A DNA stretch of 6,873 nt from Pseudomonadota bacterium (lineage in GTDB: Bacteria > Myxococcota > Polyangia > Polyangiales > Polyangiaceae): assembly GCA_023419055.1 (NCBI GenBank), contig JAEZYO010000169.1, forward strand, positions 1 to 6,873. Direction: 5' to 3'. Of this stretch, positions 5,948 through 6,873 are shown one piece after another. A program made the position numbers and the translations under genes. Each line of letters begins with the position of its first letter. Within the stretch, counting starts at the first letter, position 1. The notes under the pieces were generated by a model. It did no database searches and was not told where the DNA came from. It saw nothing but the letters and a program-made list of their open reading frames with translations.

Positions 5948-6873
5948 ATGGCGACCGAATCAGAGAACGAAAAGGCCAAACGTCCGGTCCGCGCGCCGTC
6001 GCTGCTCGACGCGCTCCTCCCCATATTCCTCTTGATCGTGCTCATCGCCGGCGCCCTCGCGTTCTACGAGGACTCGGCGATCGACGGGCCGATCCCGGCG
6101 GCGCTCGTGTTCTGCGTGATGGTGGCGTCGCTCATCGTGCTCAAGAACGGGCACCCCTGGGAGTCGCTCGAAGCTTCGGCGCAGCGCAGCCTTTCGTCGG
6201 TCACGACCGCCGTGTTCATCTTGCTCGGTGTCGGTGCCCTCATCGGCACGTGGAACCTCGCGGGGACCATCCCGACGTTGGTCTCCTACGGCATGCGGGC
6301 GTTGTCACCGCAGTGGTTCTATCCATCGGCCGCGATCATCTGCGGCGCCGTCGCGCTTTGCATCGGGAGCTCGTGGACCACCGCCGGCACCATCGGCGTC
6401 GGACTCATCGGCGTGGCCTCGCTGCTCGGGCTCTCTCCGGCGATCACGGCAGGCGCGGTGATCTCGGGCGCGTATCTGGGCGACAAGTGCTCTCCGTTGT
6501 CGGAGACGACGGTGCTGACCTCGCAGCTGGTCAAGGTCGGCGTGTACGAGCACATCAAGCGGCAGGTCTGGACCTCGGTGCCGGCCTTCATCATCGCCGT
6601 GATCGTGTTCACCATCATCGCGCTCACCTCGAGCCTCTCCGCCGAAGCGGGTGACACGGCGACCGAGCTCGACGCCATCGGTGATGTCTTCAACATCAGC
6701 CCGTTGACCTTGTTGCCGCTCGTCCTGCTCGTCGTCCTCGCGGTTCGCAAGACGCCACCGTTCTTGGCGCTCATGGCATCCGCCCTGTTCGCCGGCATTT
6801 TGGGGCTTTTCCTCCAGCCCGCCGCCGTCGCCAAGTACATGGCGACGACGGGCAGCTCGAGCGGGATCCAGGC
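5948..6873 (+). CDS. NhaC-family Na+/H+ antiporter-like protein, partial at 3' end
   Basis: The frame is open from ATG 5948 to the window end: 308 codons plus two bases, out of the roughly 450-500 usual for the family. It was identified by direct translation, because no stop occurs in the window. After a charged 18-residue N-terminus come closely packed hydrophobic segments (LLPIFLLIVLIAGALAFY, 22-39; TTAVFILLGVGALIGTW, 85-101). The NhaC signatures follow: GSSWTTAGTIGVGLIGVASL (140-159) and GAYLGDKCSPLSETTVL (174-190), with Asp179, Lys180 and Ser185 in the likely ion path. NhaC proteins exchange Na+ for H+, but relatives carry organic substrates such as malate/lactate. AAGGA at 5932-5936 lies 11 bases upstream of the start. 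The gene follows arcD by 23 bp, so it probably belongs to the arc operon and may serve pH or Na+ balance, or an extra amino acid exchange. Confidence 0.9.
   Translation, partial: MATESENEKAKRPVRAPSLLDALLPIFLLIVLIAGALAFYEDSAIDGPIPAALVFCVMVASLIVLKNGHPWESLEASAQRSLSSVTTAVFILLGVGALIGTWNLAGTIPTLVSYGMRALSPQWFYPSAAIICGAVALCIGSSWTTAGTIGVGLIGVASLLGLSPAITAGAVISGAYLGDKCSPLSETTVLTSQLVKVGVYEHIKRQVWTSVPAFIIAVIVFTIIALTSSLSAEAGDTATELDAIGDVFNISPLTLLPLVLLVVLAVRKTPPFLALMASALFAGILGLFLQPAAVAKYMATTGSSSGIQ

Noticed and set aside
3556..6179. Identical 16-base word TCGCTCGAAGCTTCGG at 3556-3571 and 6164-6179
   Set aside because: Both copies encode Ser-Leu-Glu-Ala-Ser in frame inside unrelated genes, so shared codon preference is the simpler explanation.
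5881..6654. 257-residue plus-strand open frame over the end of arcD and the NhaC-like gene
   Set aside because: It is an Arg/His-rich out-of-frame reading; the frame starting at 5948 gives NhaC signatures and membrane segments.

Overview
The window is GC-rich, and long open frames run antisense to almost every real gene, as expected for high-GC DNA. Style and gene content fit a high-GC proteobacterium-like or myxobacterium-like (Myxococcota) chromosome. That assignment is an impression from base composition and gene families; there is no rRNA or other taxonomic marker to confirm it. Six protein genes are supported, two of them cut by the window ends. I see no tRNA, rRNA, CRISPR array, insertion sequence or phage gene.

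Left part (1-2897): a radical SAM protein on the minus strand (3' end beyond base 1) is divergent from nnrS on the plus strand. nnrS encodes a polytopic membrane protein of the nitrosative-stress/denitrification-associated NnrS family. It converges, with a 9-bp gap, on a minus-strand gene for a hemerythrin-like HHE-domain protein. These three point to low oxygen and nitric oxide: a NirJ/heme-type radical SAM relative, a haem/copper membrane protein linked to NO tolerance, and a candidate diiron O2/NO-binding protein. A 9/10 match to the FNR/NnrR-type half-site pair lies at the 5' end of nnrS.

Right part (2898-6873): a 202-bp divergent intergenic region with several short repeats precedes a compact plus-strand cluster of arginine deiminase (arcA), an APC-type arginine/ornithine antiporter (arcD) and an NhaC-family antiporter (cut at the right end). 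The gaps are 35 and 23 bp, so the three are probably one operon. In outline, ArcD imports arginine in exchange for ornithine or citrulline and ArcA deiminates arginine to citrulline plus ammonia. The NhaC-like protein may handle Na+/H+ or a related exchange. Ornithine carbamoyltransferase and carbamate kinase, needed to make ATP from citrulline, are not in the window.

Overall this looks like an anaerobic or nitrosative/acid-stress survival neighbourhood built from known families. I see no clearly new system. The points most worth a second look are the NhaC-like gene in an arc operon, the radical SAM protein of unassigned function next to nnrS, and unexplained coding-like signal and repeats in the two divergent intergenic regions.
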